Below are positions 1 through 7,255 of a stretch of 64,000 nt of DNA, piece after piece. Positions within the stretch are counted from its first letter, which is position 1. Every line of letters begins with the position of its first letter. Made by a program: the position numbers and the translations under genes. Origin of the DNA: Bdellovibrio bacteriovorus. Its GTDB lineage: Bacteria > Bdellovibrionota > Bdellovibrionia > Bdellovibrionales > Bdellovibrionaceae. The notes under the pieces were generated by a model, which ran no database searches, was not told the origin of the DNA, and saw only the letters and a program-made list of their open reading frames with translations. Where the stretch lies: contig NZ_CP020946.1 of assembly GCF_002208115.1 (NCBI RefSeq), positions 3,286,001 to 3,350,000 of the forward strand. The letters run 5' to 3'.

Positions 1-176
1 GCAAAAACGAAAGACAGGTTTTTCACAAACGACCTCCGTTTAGAAATTTATCCAAACGGAGGCACCAAATCACGAAGTCAGTGATTATCCCTCACTTCGT
101 CCAGTCGCCTACGCCGGCAGAGCTTTCGCGACAGCGGCAGAGCTGTATCCACGACCGTCGATACAGCTGAAGCAGC
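1..176. other. Gene-free left edge with three hairpins
   Basis: No coding frame is supported here. Three inverted repeats are visible: a 9-bp stem at 33-41/54-62 with a 12-nt loop, a 7-bp stem formed by ACGAAGT near 72 and ACTTCGT near 94, and a 9-bp stem at 141-149/160-168. The last belongs to a dispersed repeat that also occurs near 1281-1321 and 27743-27785. The first hairpin could end transcription of a gene lying left of the window, but that gene is not visible. Confidence 0.5.
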
Positions 177-178
177 TT
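141..178 (+). repeat. Dispersed hairpin repeat, copy A
   Basis: A 9-bp stem (AGCTGTATC / GATACAGCT) is followed by GAAGCAGCTT and runs into the stop codon of the preceding minus-strand gene. The same layout appears inverted at 1281-1321 with a different but compensated stem (AGCTGTGGC / GCCACAGCT). A partial copy is at 27743-27785. Conserved flanks with covarying stem bases point to a mobile or selected structured element. Confidence 0.55.
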
Positions 179-596
179 ATTTCATCTTCTTCAACAGACG
201 CGAGTAAGCATCGGCATCCGCAGGCCTCGCCCAGTCGTGACCGACTTTAAGCAGATCCTCGTCGGTCACTTCAAGCCCCAGCCACTGAATGAAGTTTTCA
301 TCACAGATGAAGAAGTCTTTCTGGTATGGCAACAGATAGCCGCCATCCGATTCCAGATGGGCCCGGGCCTCGTCATAAGACGCATACCAGACTTTCCAGT
401 AAGCGCTGTGACCCTTCTTGCAGAAGTCCACCTGGTTTTCCAGCGTGGCTTTCAGATCATTCCACGAGGCAAAACCCGCAGTCTTGGCAATCAGGGCAAA
501 AGCATCCTTTAACTGAAAATCCTGACCGGCTTTCTGTTTGGCTTTTTGCAAAAGTTTGGCTTTGATTCGATACGATTCAAGGCGTGATACAGACAT
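177..596 (-). CDS. Hypothetical protein with N-terminal helical motif seen in glyoxalase-superfamily-like proteins
   Basis: 139-aa cytosolic protein of unknown function. The ATG at 596 is preferred over an in-frame ATG at 641 because AAGGAT lies 7-8 nt upstream, and the longer version would add a Gly/Asp-rich stretch unlike the rest. Residues 10-50 carry a Gln-Leu-Lys-Asp-Ala-Phe...Ala-Gly-Phe-Ala-Ser-Trp-Asn-Asp-Leu pattern. I associate that pattern with the N-terminal segment of many small proteobacterial proteins annotated loosely as glyoxalase-related. The C-terminal half is acidic and aromatic with no recognisable active site. No signal peptide or membrane segment. The stop codon touches a structured repeat (141-178). 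Function is not assigned. Confidence 0.7.
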   Translation of the reverse strand: MSVSRLESYRIKAKLLQKAKQKAGQDFQLKDAFALIAKTAGFASWNDLKATLENQVDFCKKGHSAYWKVWYASYDEARAHLESDGGYLLPYQKDFFICDENFIQWLGLEVTDEDLLKVGHDWARPADADAYSRLLKKMK

Positions 597-823
597 AGAA
601 CATCCTTTGGTCTTGTCGCCGTCCCCGCCCATGGCAACCAAAAGAATTAATTTTGATTTTTTGAAGACACGATTTAGATCGCATCACGAAATGAGATTCT
701 CTTTTGCGGGTGCAGGCTTTTTCGCGAAGCCTTGAACCCAATATAATCGAAAACCGGAATTCCCGAAAGAGGAAATCTTAAACCCCGCTTCCAAGAGAGA
801 AAAACCAAAATCAAATCAGCACC

Positions 824-1174
824 TTAAAGCTTATCCAGAACTTCCTTCAGAACGATCGCATGGTTAGTTTTTTCGTCCCGGGCGGCATACAGCAAAGTCA
901 CATTCCCATCCTGAGCCCGCTCGGCCAGCTCCGCCAGTTTATCGTGGGCTTCGGCGGATTTAAGTTCCTTTTTGTATTCTGTGCGAAACTCCCCGAACTT
1001 TTCGGGCTTGTGTCCGAACTCTTTGCGCAGCTCCGTGCTGGGACAGATTTCTTTCGGCCATTCACTGAATTTCAAATCTTCTTTTTTAATTCCCCGAGGC
1101 CACAGACGATCCACCAACACACGATAACCATCATCCTTACTGGGCTTTTCATACACACGCTTGATCTTGATCAT
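824..1174 (-). CDS. DUF488 family (YeaO-like) protein
   Basis: 116-aa soluble protein. The N-terminal half has the DUF488 signature YRVLVDRLWPRGI (about residues 17-29) followed by W-P-K-E and S-x-E-L-R-x-x-F, as in E. coli YeaO. The C-terminal part ends in the family's V-T-L-L-Y-A-A-R-D-E sequence. Length is normal for the family. The biochemical role of DUF488 is not established, so no reaction is assigned. There is no clear ribosome-binding site before the ATG. The gene lies downstream of recA on the same strand, separated by the recA terminator, and is probably transcribed alone. Confidence 0.85.
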   Translation of the reverse strand: MIKIKRVYEKPSKDDGYRVLVDRLWPRGIKKEDLKFSEWPKEICPSTELRKEFGHKPEKFGEFRTEYKKELKSAEAHDKLAELAERAQDGNVTLLYAARDEKTNHAIVLKEVLDKL

Positions 1175-1194
1175 AGTATAAGAATTTTACGCAA

Positions 1195-1224
1195 CGCTTC
1201 TGCAAAAGTAAGCAGGTACCTTTT
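1195..1224. repeat. Single arm of a REP-like palindrome
   Basis: These 30 bases are identical to 43592-43621, the right arm of the palindrome that abuts the RAYT-like gene. Here only one arm is present, without its partner, between recA and the DUF488 gene. A perfect 30-base match across 42 kb is not expected by chance. Confidence 0.75.
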
Positions 1225-1240
1225 GGGGATGGGAAAAAAC

Positions 1241-1270
1241 AAAAGCCCCGTCCTTTTGGAACGGGGCTTT
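1241..1270 (-). terminator. recA terminator
   Basis: AAAGCCCCGT pairs with ACGGGGCTTT around a short T-rich loop. On the minus strand the stem is followed by TTTTGTTTTTT, the run expected of an intrinsic terminator. It lies about 60 nt beyond the recA stop codon, after a structured repeat. Confidence 0.85.
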
Positions 1271-1280
1271 GAGATTTAAA

Positions 1281-1321
1281 AAGCTGCTTCAGCTGTGGCC
1301 AAGCCACAGCTCTGCCGGCAG
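1281..1321 (-). repeat. Dispersed hairpin repeat, copy B
   Basis: Inverted relative to copy A. It contains AAGCTGCTTC, a 9-bp stem AGCTGTGGC / GCCACAGCT with a 3-nt loop, then the 10-bp palindrome CTGCCGGCAG. It sits in the recA 3' region between stop codon and terminator, so it would be part of the recA transcript. Confidence 0.6.
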
Positions 1322-1328
1322 GGCCGAA

Positions 1329-2375
1329 CTAGTGCTTGCCCTTTTTACCTTTTTTCGGAGCAGCATCTTCCGCTTCGATTTCAGTTGGCTCTGTGCCTTC
1401 GTGGTCTTCACCGTTGTTGCCGTTAGTATCAACCAAAAGTTTGCCGATACCGTTTGCCGCAAGGATCTTCTTACGAAGTTCAGTCATGTATTCCGGGTGC
1501 TCTTTCAGGAAGGTTTTCGCAGCATCACGGCCTTGGCCCATGCGCTCACCATTGATAGAGAACCATGCGCCGGATTTTTCAACCATGCCCGCAGTCACTG
1601 CCAGATCCAGAAGGTCACCCTCTTCAGAGATACCTTCACCGTACATCAAATCGAATTCAACTTTGGTGAATGGAGGCGCCATTTTATTCTTAACAACTTT
1701 CACCGCAGTACGGTTACCCGTCACGTCTTCACCGTTTTTGATCGCGCCCACACGGCGTACATCCAAACGAACAGAAGAAACAAGCGTGTTGGAACGGTTG
1801 ATCGCCGCAGTCAATTTACGAAGAGCCTGGGACATCAAACGAGCCTGCAAACCAACGTGGGAATCACCCATGTCACCTTCGATCTCTGCACGAGGAACCA
1901 AGGCTGCTACGGAGTCGACAACCAATACGTCGATCGCGCCGGAGCGAACAAGAGTTTCAGTGATTTCCAAAGCCTGTTCACCAGTGTCTGGCTGGGAGAT
2001 CAGAAGATCTTCCGTGTTTACACCCAGTTTACGAGCGTAGTTTACGTCCAACGCGTGCTCCGCATCGACGAAGGCAACAACGCCGCCTTTTTTCTGAGCT
2101 TGAGCGATAACAGACAAGCACAGAGTTGTTTTACCAGAAGACTCTGGTCCGTAGATTTCAACGATACGACCTTTTGGAAGACCGCCGATACCCAAAGCGA
2201 TATCCAGGCTCAATGCACCGGTGCTGATCGCTTCAACGTCTTTAACCAAAGAATCGTTCGCGCCCAAACGCATGATGGAGCCTTTACCGAATTGCTTTTC
2301 GATAGTCGAAACAGCCAATTCAAGGGCTTTGATTTTTTCTGAGTTTGCTTTGTTGTCTACAGTAGCGTTTGCCAT
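1329..2375 (-). CDS. recA: Recombinase RecA
   Basis: 348 aa, typical RecA length. It forms ATP-dependent filaments on single-stranded DNA, promotes strand exchange and triggers LexA-type autocleavage. Walker A is GPESSGKT at residues 76-83. The FVDAEHALD segment, the [11 protein letters not shown] Walker B region and the L2 region ([17 protein letters not shown]) are all intact. The tail is lysine-rich (KKGKKGKH), which differs from the acidic E. coli tail. The gene is last in the pgpA-pncC-recA order and ends at a strong terminator. The 103-nt gap before recA could hold its own promoter, but no clear LexA box was recognised. recX is not adjacent; it lies at 10.2 kb on the other strand. Confidence 0.99.
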   Translation of the reverse strand: MANATVDNKANSEKIKALELAVSTIEKQFGKGSIMRLGANDSLVKDVEAISTGALSLDIALGIGGLPKGRIVEIYGPESSGKTTLCLSVIAQAQKKGGVVAFVDAEHALDVNYARKLGVNTEDLLISQPDTGEQALEITETLVRSGAIDVLVVDSVAALVPRAEIEGDMGDSHVGLQARLMSQALRKLTAAINRSNTLVSSVRLDVRRVGAIKNGEDVTGNRTAVKVVKNKMAPPFTKVEFDLMYGEGISEEGDLLDLAVTAGMVEKSGAWFSINGERMGQGRDAAKTFLKEHPEYMTELRKKILAANGIGKLLVDTNGNNGEDHEGTEPTEIEAEDAAPKKGKKGKH

Positions 2376-2478
2376 CTGTTATTCCCTCTCTCTCGTGACT
2401 ATCGCCACGACGCTTTTTTACACTCCGACTCTGCCGGAGTACAAATTATTGTTTAAAAATCAGGCCGGGGGCCTTTTA

Positions 2479-2964
2479 CTATTTCTTGTCGAGAACTTCT
2501 TTCAGCCAAGCCACTGCGTAGTCTACCGAAGTCATCTGGATGGATTTGCGATCGCCTGAAAAGAGTTCTTTTCGGGAATCTTCAAAACCCGGTCCAGCGA
2601 TGGCAAAGCATACAGTGCCCACTGGCTTTGACGGTGTTCCACCTGTCGGACCAGCGATACCTGTGATTGCCACAGACCAATCAGTTTTAAGCTGACGACG
2701 CACTCCGTGCGCCATTTGACGAGCGACTGTCTCGCTCACCGCACCCTCTTGCATGAGAGTGTCTCGACGAACCCCCAGAAGATCCACCTTCGCCTCGTTA
2801 GAGTAAGAAACCACAGAGCCTAGAAATATGTCGGACACGCCTGGTTGCTCTGTTACAAAAGCCGAAAGTGCACCTCCAGTACAACTTTCCGCAAAACCCA
2901 CTGTGAGTTTTTGGTCGCGAAGGGATCGAATGAGTTCTTGAAGCTTCTGATCGTTTGGCATCAT
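2479..2964 (-). CDS. pncC: Nicotinamide-nucleotide amidase (CinA C-terminal domain, PncC)
   Basis: 161 aa, matching stand-alone PncC. It deamidates nicotinamide mononucleotide to nicotinate mononucleotide, recycling the NAD by-product of DNA ligase. Signature segments are AESCTGG near residue 26, GSVVSYSNEAK, GAVSE, and AITGIAGPTGG...PVGTV. The N-terminal MoaB-like domain of full CinA is absent. The ATG at 2964 overlaps the upstream pgpA stop (TGA inside ATGATG), implying translational coupling; a second ATG follows at 2961. The pncC-recA neighbourhood is also found in E. coli and many other bacteria. Confidence 0.93.
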   Translation of the reverse strand: MMPNDQKLQELIRSLRDQKLTVGFAESCTGGALSAFVTEQPGVSDIFLGSVVSYSNEAKVDLLGVRRDTLMQEGAVSETVARQMAHGVRRQLKTDWSVAITGIAGPTGGTPSKPVGTVCFAIAGPGFEDSRKELFSGDRKSIQMTSVDYAVAWLKEVLDKK

Positions 2965-3449
2965 TGACTGATCACCACGATCTGAGAGCCCAACCAATTG
3001 GTTTGAGTGTAGATCACTTGCATGATGAGGCTCGCAATTATCCCCGCGGCCACGTCATCGATCATCACTCCAAGTCCTCCTTGGATCTTCTTATCTAAAT
3101 ATCCTATGAATAAAGGCTTTGTGATGTCCAGCAATCTGAACAGGGCAAAACCGATTAAAATGGCCTGCCATGTCATAGGCATCCAAACCATGGTGATCAG
3201 AAAACCCAAAACCTCATCAATTACGATCTCTTTGTGATCATGACCGCCCTTGGAACGTTCGTAAGCCTCGCAGGCCGCAATTCCGACTGGGAGCAGCAAA
3301 ATCACCGCCCCCATGTAAACCAAAGGACCCAATTTGCTTAAAAGAATGACAATTGGAATGGTCGCCAGGGTGCCCACAGTGCCCGGCCCTTTAGGAAAAC
3401 GGCCCACACCAAACAGAGTCGCAAGTTGTATCAGAAAGTTTGTCACCAT
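2961..3449 (-). CDS. pgpA: Phosphatidylglycerophosphatase A
   Basis: 162-aa integral inner-membrane enzyme that removes the phosphate of phosphatidylglycerophosphate in phosphatidylglycerol synthesis. The family N-terminus is present (G-x-G-R-x-P-K-G-P-G-T-V-G-T near residues 14-27), as are the I-V-I-D-E-V-L-G metal-binding motif near residue 75 and the D-I-x-K-P and V-M-I-D-D-V-x-A-G motifs. About four hydrophobic helices are visible. First gene of the pgpA-pncC-recA unit, with its stop overlapping the pncC start. Confidence 0.93.
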   Translation of the reverse strand: MVTNFLIQLATLFGVGRFPKGPGTVGTLATIPIVILLSKLGPLVYMGAVILLLPVGIAACEAYERSKGGHDHKEIVIDEVLGFLITMVWMPMTWQAILIGFALFRLLDITKPLFIGYLDKKIQGGLGVMIDDVAAGIIASLIMQVIYTQTNWLGSQIVVISQ

Positions 3450-3500
3450 ACCGATGAGGTACGCCGGACCCCGAGGCCTTGCAATGCAGAATGAGAAGCG

Positions 3501-4136
3501 TCAGAGCATTAAAGAAGGTTCAGAAACCGGCCCCGATTCCCGGACTGAAGCCGCCCACAGTTTCCCCGGTTTTGCCGAATACTTGGCGAAGAAATTATCA
3601 CGACGACAGACCATCACGGCCGACGCACGTTCGGGCATTTCAACAATCCCCTGCATTTCAAAACACGTTTCTTCGGCATAGCGAAGGACCTTGCGGTTGC
3701 GGATGTCGGGCTCGCCAAAAATGCGCTGGGTGCGGGTTTCCTCGAACTGGAATTTTAAGAACGCGGCGATCAGCGACGGCGTGTAAGTGCGCCCCAGATA
3801 AGCGGTTTCTCCGATCAAAAAATGCAAACCCTGATCAAACGGACGGCTGTCGACGTACTTCCCCAGGATGTCGTCCTGAAGCCAGTAACGCTCCCAATAG
3901 CTGACCGGGCGGCCATCAATAAAACCGATGAAAAGATCCTGATGTTTGTCGGAAAGTTCGCTGATCAGATGGGCTTCAAGCTCGGTCCGGGTTTTCGCCA
4001 GATTCCACCACTGCGAAACATACTTCTGATGCATCCACTTGTAGTACACATCAAAATCACGCTCGATGGAAAAAGGGCGAAACGCATAGTAGCACCCGTT
4101 CTGACTGTTATAGATCTCAGCGCCTTGAGAGTTCAT
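3501..4136 (-). CDS. GNAT acetyltransferase of the IucB/RhbD siderophore type
   Basis: 211 aa. The family acetylates N-hydroxylysine-like substrates with acetyl-CoA during hydroxamate siderophore synthesis. The pattern matches that subfamily: an H-x-K-Y-V-S-Q-W-W segment near residue 40, G-R-P-V-S-Y-W-E, a G-x-T-Y-T-P-S-L region, and the closing GEPDIRNRKV motif. No siderophore synthetase or hydroxylase lies in the window, so the substrate is unknown and it may serve another acylation. The last 25 residues are Ser/Pro-rich and unlike the fold. The start codon has only a weak ribosome-binding site. Confidence 0.75.
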   Translation of the reverse strand: MNSQGAEIYNSQNGCYYAFRPFSIERDFDVYYKWMHQKYVSQWWNLAKTRTELEAHLISELSDKHQDLFIGFIDGRPVSYWERYWLQDDILGKYVDSRPFDQGLHFLIGETAYLGRTYTPSLIAAFLKFQFEETRTQRIFGEPDIRNRKVLRYAEETCFEMQGIVEMPERASAVMVCRRDNFFAKYSAKPGKLWAASVRESGPVSEPSLML

Positions 4137-4346
4137 ACCCGAAGACTAAAGCCCTCCGACCCCAACCCAGGCAAGATCAAAGCCAAGAACTTCCTGAACT
4201 CGAAATAAACAACGAACCACTATCCATTTGGTTTTCAGGTTGGACGCAAGGATCTATGTCTCAGTGCGAAAAACTTATGGGTTCCATCAAAATTAGCGAT
4301 TCGACTTATGCAAGCCCTTTTCGCATACTGCCTTCACGGAGGCCCC

Positions 4347-4418
4347 ATGATTCGTTGGATGATTCTGCTGGCTAGCTTGCTCTACTTCGTAGACACCCTG
4401 GTAGCCATTCAGTTGTAG
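4347..4418 (+). CDS. Possible 23-aa membrane peptide
   Basis: Short frame in an otherwise empty 395-base gap. ATG is preceded by GGAGG with a 4-nt spacer. The product is almost wholly hydrophobic (MIRWMILLASLLYF followed by VDTLVAIQL), like a single membrane helix. Such an ORF can arise by chance, and there is no homology evidence. The rest of the gap (4137-4346 and 4419-4519) shows nothing recognisable. Confidence 0.3.
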   Translation: MIRWMILLASLLYFVDTLVAIQL

Positions 4419-4519
4419 ATCAAACGCCGGAAACTAAAATGTTTGGTTTCACCTCTAAGACTCTCGGGGCCGACCTATTTTCTTGCCAGATCTCAGTTCC
4501 CAGCCACTCCTGTTAATGC

Positions 4520-4531
4520 TATAGATTTTTT
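4520..4531 (+). promoter_or_regulatory. -10 box placed for a leaderless trpS transcript
   Basis: TATAGA at 4520-4525 ends 6 nt before the trpS ATG, so transcription would begin at or next to the start codon. No Shine-Dalgarno sequence precedes the ATG. The -35 region at normal spacing (TTCCCA, 4497-4502) is weak. dsbD shows exactly the same arrangement. Confidence 0.4.
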
Positions 4532-5527
4532 ATGAAACCAATCATTCTTACGGGCGACCGCCCAACAGGTCCCCTCCATCTTGGTCATTACGTTGGATCT
4601 CTTAAAAACCGCGTGGATCTTCAGGATTCCCACGATCAATACATCATCATCGCTGACGTTCAGGCTTTGACCGACAACTATGATGATACAACTAAGGTTC
4701 GCGACAACATCTTGCAAGTGACGTTGGACTATCTGGCGGCCGGCATTGATCCAGCAAAAAGCACCATCTTTGTTCAATCCGAATTGCCGGAACTGTTTGA
4801 GATGACCACTTACTTCATGAATCTGGTGACCGTGGCACGTCTGGAAAGAAATCCAACCGTGAAAACCGAAATCCAGCAGAAGAATCTGGAAAAATCCTTG
4901 CCTGCAGGTTTCCTGACTTACCCAGTAAGCCAGGCCGCTGACATTCTGGGCTTCAAGGCGAACCTGGTTCCAGCCGGTGAAGATCAAAACCCGATGATCG
5001 AGCAGACCAACGAAATCGCCCAGCGTTTCAACCACATCTACAAAACGGATTTCTTCAAGCCGGTCAAAGGCATGCCGGGTGTGGCGGGTCGCCTTCCAGG
5101 TATCGACGGCAAAGCGAAGATGAGTAAATCCTTGGGGAATGCCATCTATCTTTCCGACGATGCAGACACCATCAAAAAGAAAGTTCAGAAGATGTACACC
5201 GATCCAGGTCACATCCGCATTGAAGATCCGGGCAAAGTCGAAGGCAACGTCGTCTTCAGTTTCCTGGATGTCTTCGACCCAAGAAAAGATGAAGTCGCAG
5301 CTTTGAAAGAACACTATCAGCGCGGCGGTTTGGGTGATGGCACTTTGAAAGTGCGCCTGACTGAAGTTCTGAACACGATCATCGCACCCATGCGTGAACG
5401 TCGTGCCCAGTACGCTCAGGACCCGCAAGCGGTTCTGAAAATCTGCAAAGAGGGTTCCCTGAAAGCTCAGGAAAAAACCCGTCAGACTTTAAAAGAAATG
5501 AAAGCGATCATGGGAGTGGGGATCTAA
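4532..5527 (+). CDS. trpS: Tryptophanyl-tRNA synthetase
   Basis: 331-aa class I aminoacyl-tRNA synthetase charging tRNA-Trp. The HIGH-type motif is GPLHLGHYVGS (residues 13-23) and the KMSKS loop is intact in GKAKMSKSLGNAI. The family's G-E-D-Q motif is present as PAGEDQNPMIEQ. Length is typical of bacterial TrpRS. Monocistronic on the plus strand between minus-strand genes. A -10-like TATAGA sits immediately upstream with no ribosome-binding site, suggesting leaderless translation. Confidence 0.97.
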   Translation: MKPIILTGDRPTGPLHLGHYVGSLKNRVDLQDSHDQYIIIADVQALTDNYDDTTKVRDNILQVTLDYLAAGIDPAKSTIFVQSELPELFEMTTYFMNLVTVARLERNPTVKTEIQQKNLEKSLPAGFLTYPVSQAADILGFKANLVPAGEDQNPMIEQTNEIAQRFNHIYKTDFFKPVKGMPGVAGRLPGIDGKAKMSKSLGNAIYLSDDADTIKKKVQKMYTDPGHIRIEDPGKVEGNVVFSFLDVFDPRKDEVAALKEHYQRGGLGDGTLKVRLTEVLNTIIAPMRERRAQYAQDPQAVLKICKEGSLKAQEKTRQTLKEMKAIMGVGI

Positions 5528-5538
5528 CCCCCCCACCT

Positions 5539-6333
5539 TTAAAGCGCCGGAGTTCTGCCGCCATCCACAGGAAGATTGATTCCGGTGATGTAAGCGGCGG
5601 CGGGACTGGCCAAAAAGGCAATCGCTTCAGCCATCTCCTGAGGCTCTCCGATTCTTCCTGCCGGAATGGTTTTCTTCCAGGCCTCTTCCACTTCATCAAC
5701 ACTGGCATTTGTACTTTTCGCCGAAGCATCCACCAGACCTCTGAAACGGTCGGTGCGAATATATCCCGGCAGCACGTTGTTCACCGTCACACCAAAGCCC
5801 GCAAGTTCACCGGCCAAAGTTTTTGACCAGCTCGCCATCGCACCACGAACGGTGTTGGAGACGCCCAGATTCGGGATCGGAGTTTTTACGGAAGTGGAAA
5901 TCACATTGATGATGCGACCATAGTGATTCTTCTGCATGGACGGCAAAACCGCCTGCACCAGCAGATGAGCGGCTTTCAAATGCGCACGCAAAGGCTGATC
6001 AAATTCCTCAACAGACGCCTTATGCAAAGGCCCGCCCTTGGGACCACCGGTGTTGTTCAAAAGAATGTGCACAGTTTCCGATGCCAAAGGAGCAAGGACA
6101 TTGGTTTTTAAGGATTCCGTGTCCCCCAAATCCGCCAGCAGATAACGGTGACCAGAGCCTGCCAGAGATGACATCAGGCCTTTCAATTTCTCTTCATTGC
6201 GAGCCACCGCAATAATGCGTGCCCCGCGCTGCGCGAGCAGTATGGCAGCAGCTTCGCCAATGCCACCGGAAGCTCCGCAGACGACGGCGGTTTTTCCATT
6301 TAAATCCAAAGAGGAATATGCGGATAAGTTCAT
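5539..6333 (-). CDS. SDR-family oxidoreductase with altered catalytic dyad
   Basis: 264 aa with a Rossmann fold. The cofactor motif GASGGIG is at residues 20-26, NNTGG replaces NNAG, and the catalytic-serine strand is INVISTSV. At the usual Y-x-x-x-K position the sequence reads S-N-T-V-R, so both catalytic Tyr and Lys are replaced. I recall a subgroup of 3-oxoacyl-ACP-reductase-like SDRs carrying S-N-x-x-R here, so this is a lineage feature rather than an isolated mutation. The C-terminus G-I-N-L-P-V-D-G-G is normal. Substrate unknown. The start has GGAG 8 nt upstream. A short palindrome overlapping a likely -10 box suggests a repressor site. Confidence 0.85.
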   Translation of the reverse strand: MNLSAYSSLDLNGKTAVVCGASGGIGEAAAILLAQRGARIIAVARNEEKLKGLMSSLAGSGHRYLLADLGDTESLKTNVLAPLASETVHILLNNTGGPKGGPLHKASVEEFDQPLRAHLKAAHLLVQAVLPSMQKNHYGRIINVISTSVKTPIPNLGVSNTVRGAMASWSKTLAGELAGFGVTVNNVLPGYIRTDRFRGLVDASAKSTNASVDEVEEAWKKTIPAGRIGEPQEMAEAIAFLASPAAAYITGINLPVDGGRTPAL

Positions 6334-6346
6334 TGGGGTTCTCCAG

Positions 6347-6383
6347 TTAACTTGAGTTAATACGAGAACCCCTTCAGGGGCAA
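6347..6383 (-). promoter_or_regulatory. Putative SDR promoter with operator-like palindrome
   Basis: On the minus strand TTGCCC (6378-6383) and TATTAA (6357-6362) are 15 bp apart, a tight but possible promoter. The -10 overlaps the inverted repeat TTAACT-TG-AGTTAA (6347-6360), placed where a repressor would block RNA polymerase. A small CCCC-TTCA-GGGG hairpin at 6369-6380 lies between the boxes and may instead end the upstream gene. Confidence 0.35.
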
Positions 6384-6384
6384 C

Positions 6385-7179
6385 CTAAAGGTCTTTATAA
6401 TAGACCATATCTTCAGCGGAAGTGTATTTTGCGACAATCCTGCGAAGGGTGCCGTCTTTTCTCATGTCACTGATGGCTTTTCTTATTTGCTCTGCTTCGG
6501 ACTTCGAAATTCTTCTTAATGAAAGATAAATTCCCCCCTGCATCTCGTACTCAGGATCCGGAACCGCCACCACATTCTGATTAAAATCAGGAATCACTTT
6601 TTGATAGTAGTTGTACACTGCTGGCGAAGTGAACATCGCCTGAACGCGTCCCGAAACAACCTGACGATAGCCGGTTGCCGGGCTTGGATATTCGACAATT
6701 CGGCCCGCTCCGATAAGCAGATCTTTTTCGGCAAGCTTCAAAAAGAATCTTGTCCCGATCTGATCACCGAACTTGATCCGCCCGTCCTTGATATAGTCCG
6801 CGATACTGCGTGCAGGATCATAGAAGGCTTTGTTCACCAACAGCTTGCGAACTGTTGAATACACCGGAACATATTCGCCGGAAGAACGAAATTTTTCAGA
6901 AGGAATCACCAAACCCACGATGTCAGCGCGCCAGTTTTTAAAATCATCGTGCATGCGCGGGGCATCCATTGGGGCCTGAGAAACAATGCAGCCCAGACGA
7001 ACTGACAGTTCATTCATAAATTCAAATGTCAGCCCATGAACATGACCTTCATTGTTCACATCAAATAGCGGAGCATAGTTGTTGACGATAATTCGGAAGC
7101 GGCGACCGCAGTCTTTTGCTGACGCCACCGCAGAGAAGCAGAAAATGATAATTGGCAGTATGAGTAACCGTGTTTTCAC
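6385..7179 (-). CDS. Periplasmic solute-binding protein, family 3
   Basis: About 264 aa. A signal peptide (hydrophobic LLILPIIIFCFSAVASA) precedes a mature part with the family 3 pattern: F-R-I-I-V-N-N-Y-A-P-L-F, H-G-L-T-F-E-F-M-N-E-L near residue 55, and a final helix with M-R-K-D-G-T-L-R-R-I-V. Such proteins bind amino acids or similar small molecules. No permease or ATPase gene is nearby, so it may work with a distant transporter or as a sensor. No ATG exists in the N-terminal region. The GTG at 7179 gives a normal signal peptide, and a TTG at 7206 is the alternative. Confidence 0.85.
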   Translation of the reverse strand: MKTRLLILPIIIFCFSAVASAKDCGRRFRIIVNNYAPLFDVNNEGHVHGLTFEFMNELSVRLGCIVSQAPMDAPRMHDDFKNWRADIVGLVIPSEKFRSSGEYVPVYSTVRKLLVNKAFYDPARSIADYIKDGRIKFGDQIGTRFFLKLAEKDLLIGAGRIVEYPSPATGYRQVVSGRVQAMFTSPAVYNYYQKVIPDFNQNVVAVPDPEYEMQGGIYLSLRRISKSEAEQIRKAISDMRKDGTLRRIVAKYTSAEDMVYYKDL

Positions 7180-7255
7180 ACAGTAATCATAACAGCGATT
7201 CAACAAAGAACGAACAAGAAGGCCTCACCCTTTCAGTCTTGTAACAAGACTAAAC

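Noticed and set aside
1269-2342. Long plus-strand frame opposite recA
   Set aside because: It mirrors recA codons on the other strand, has no ribosome site and no protein pattern. recA is certain.
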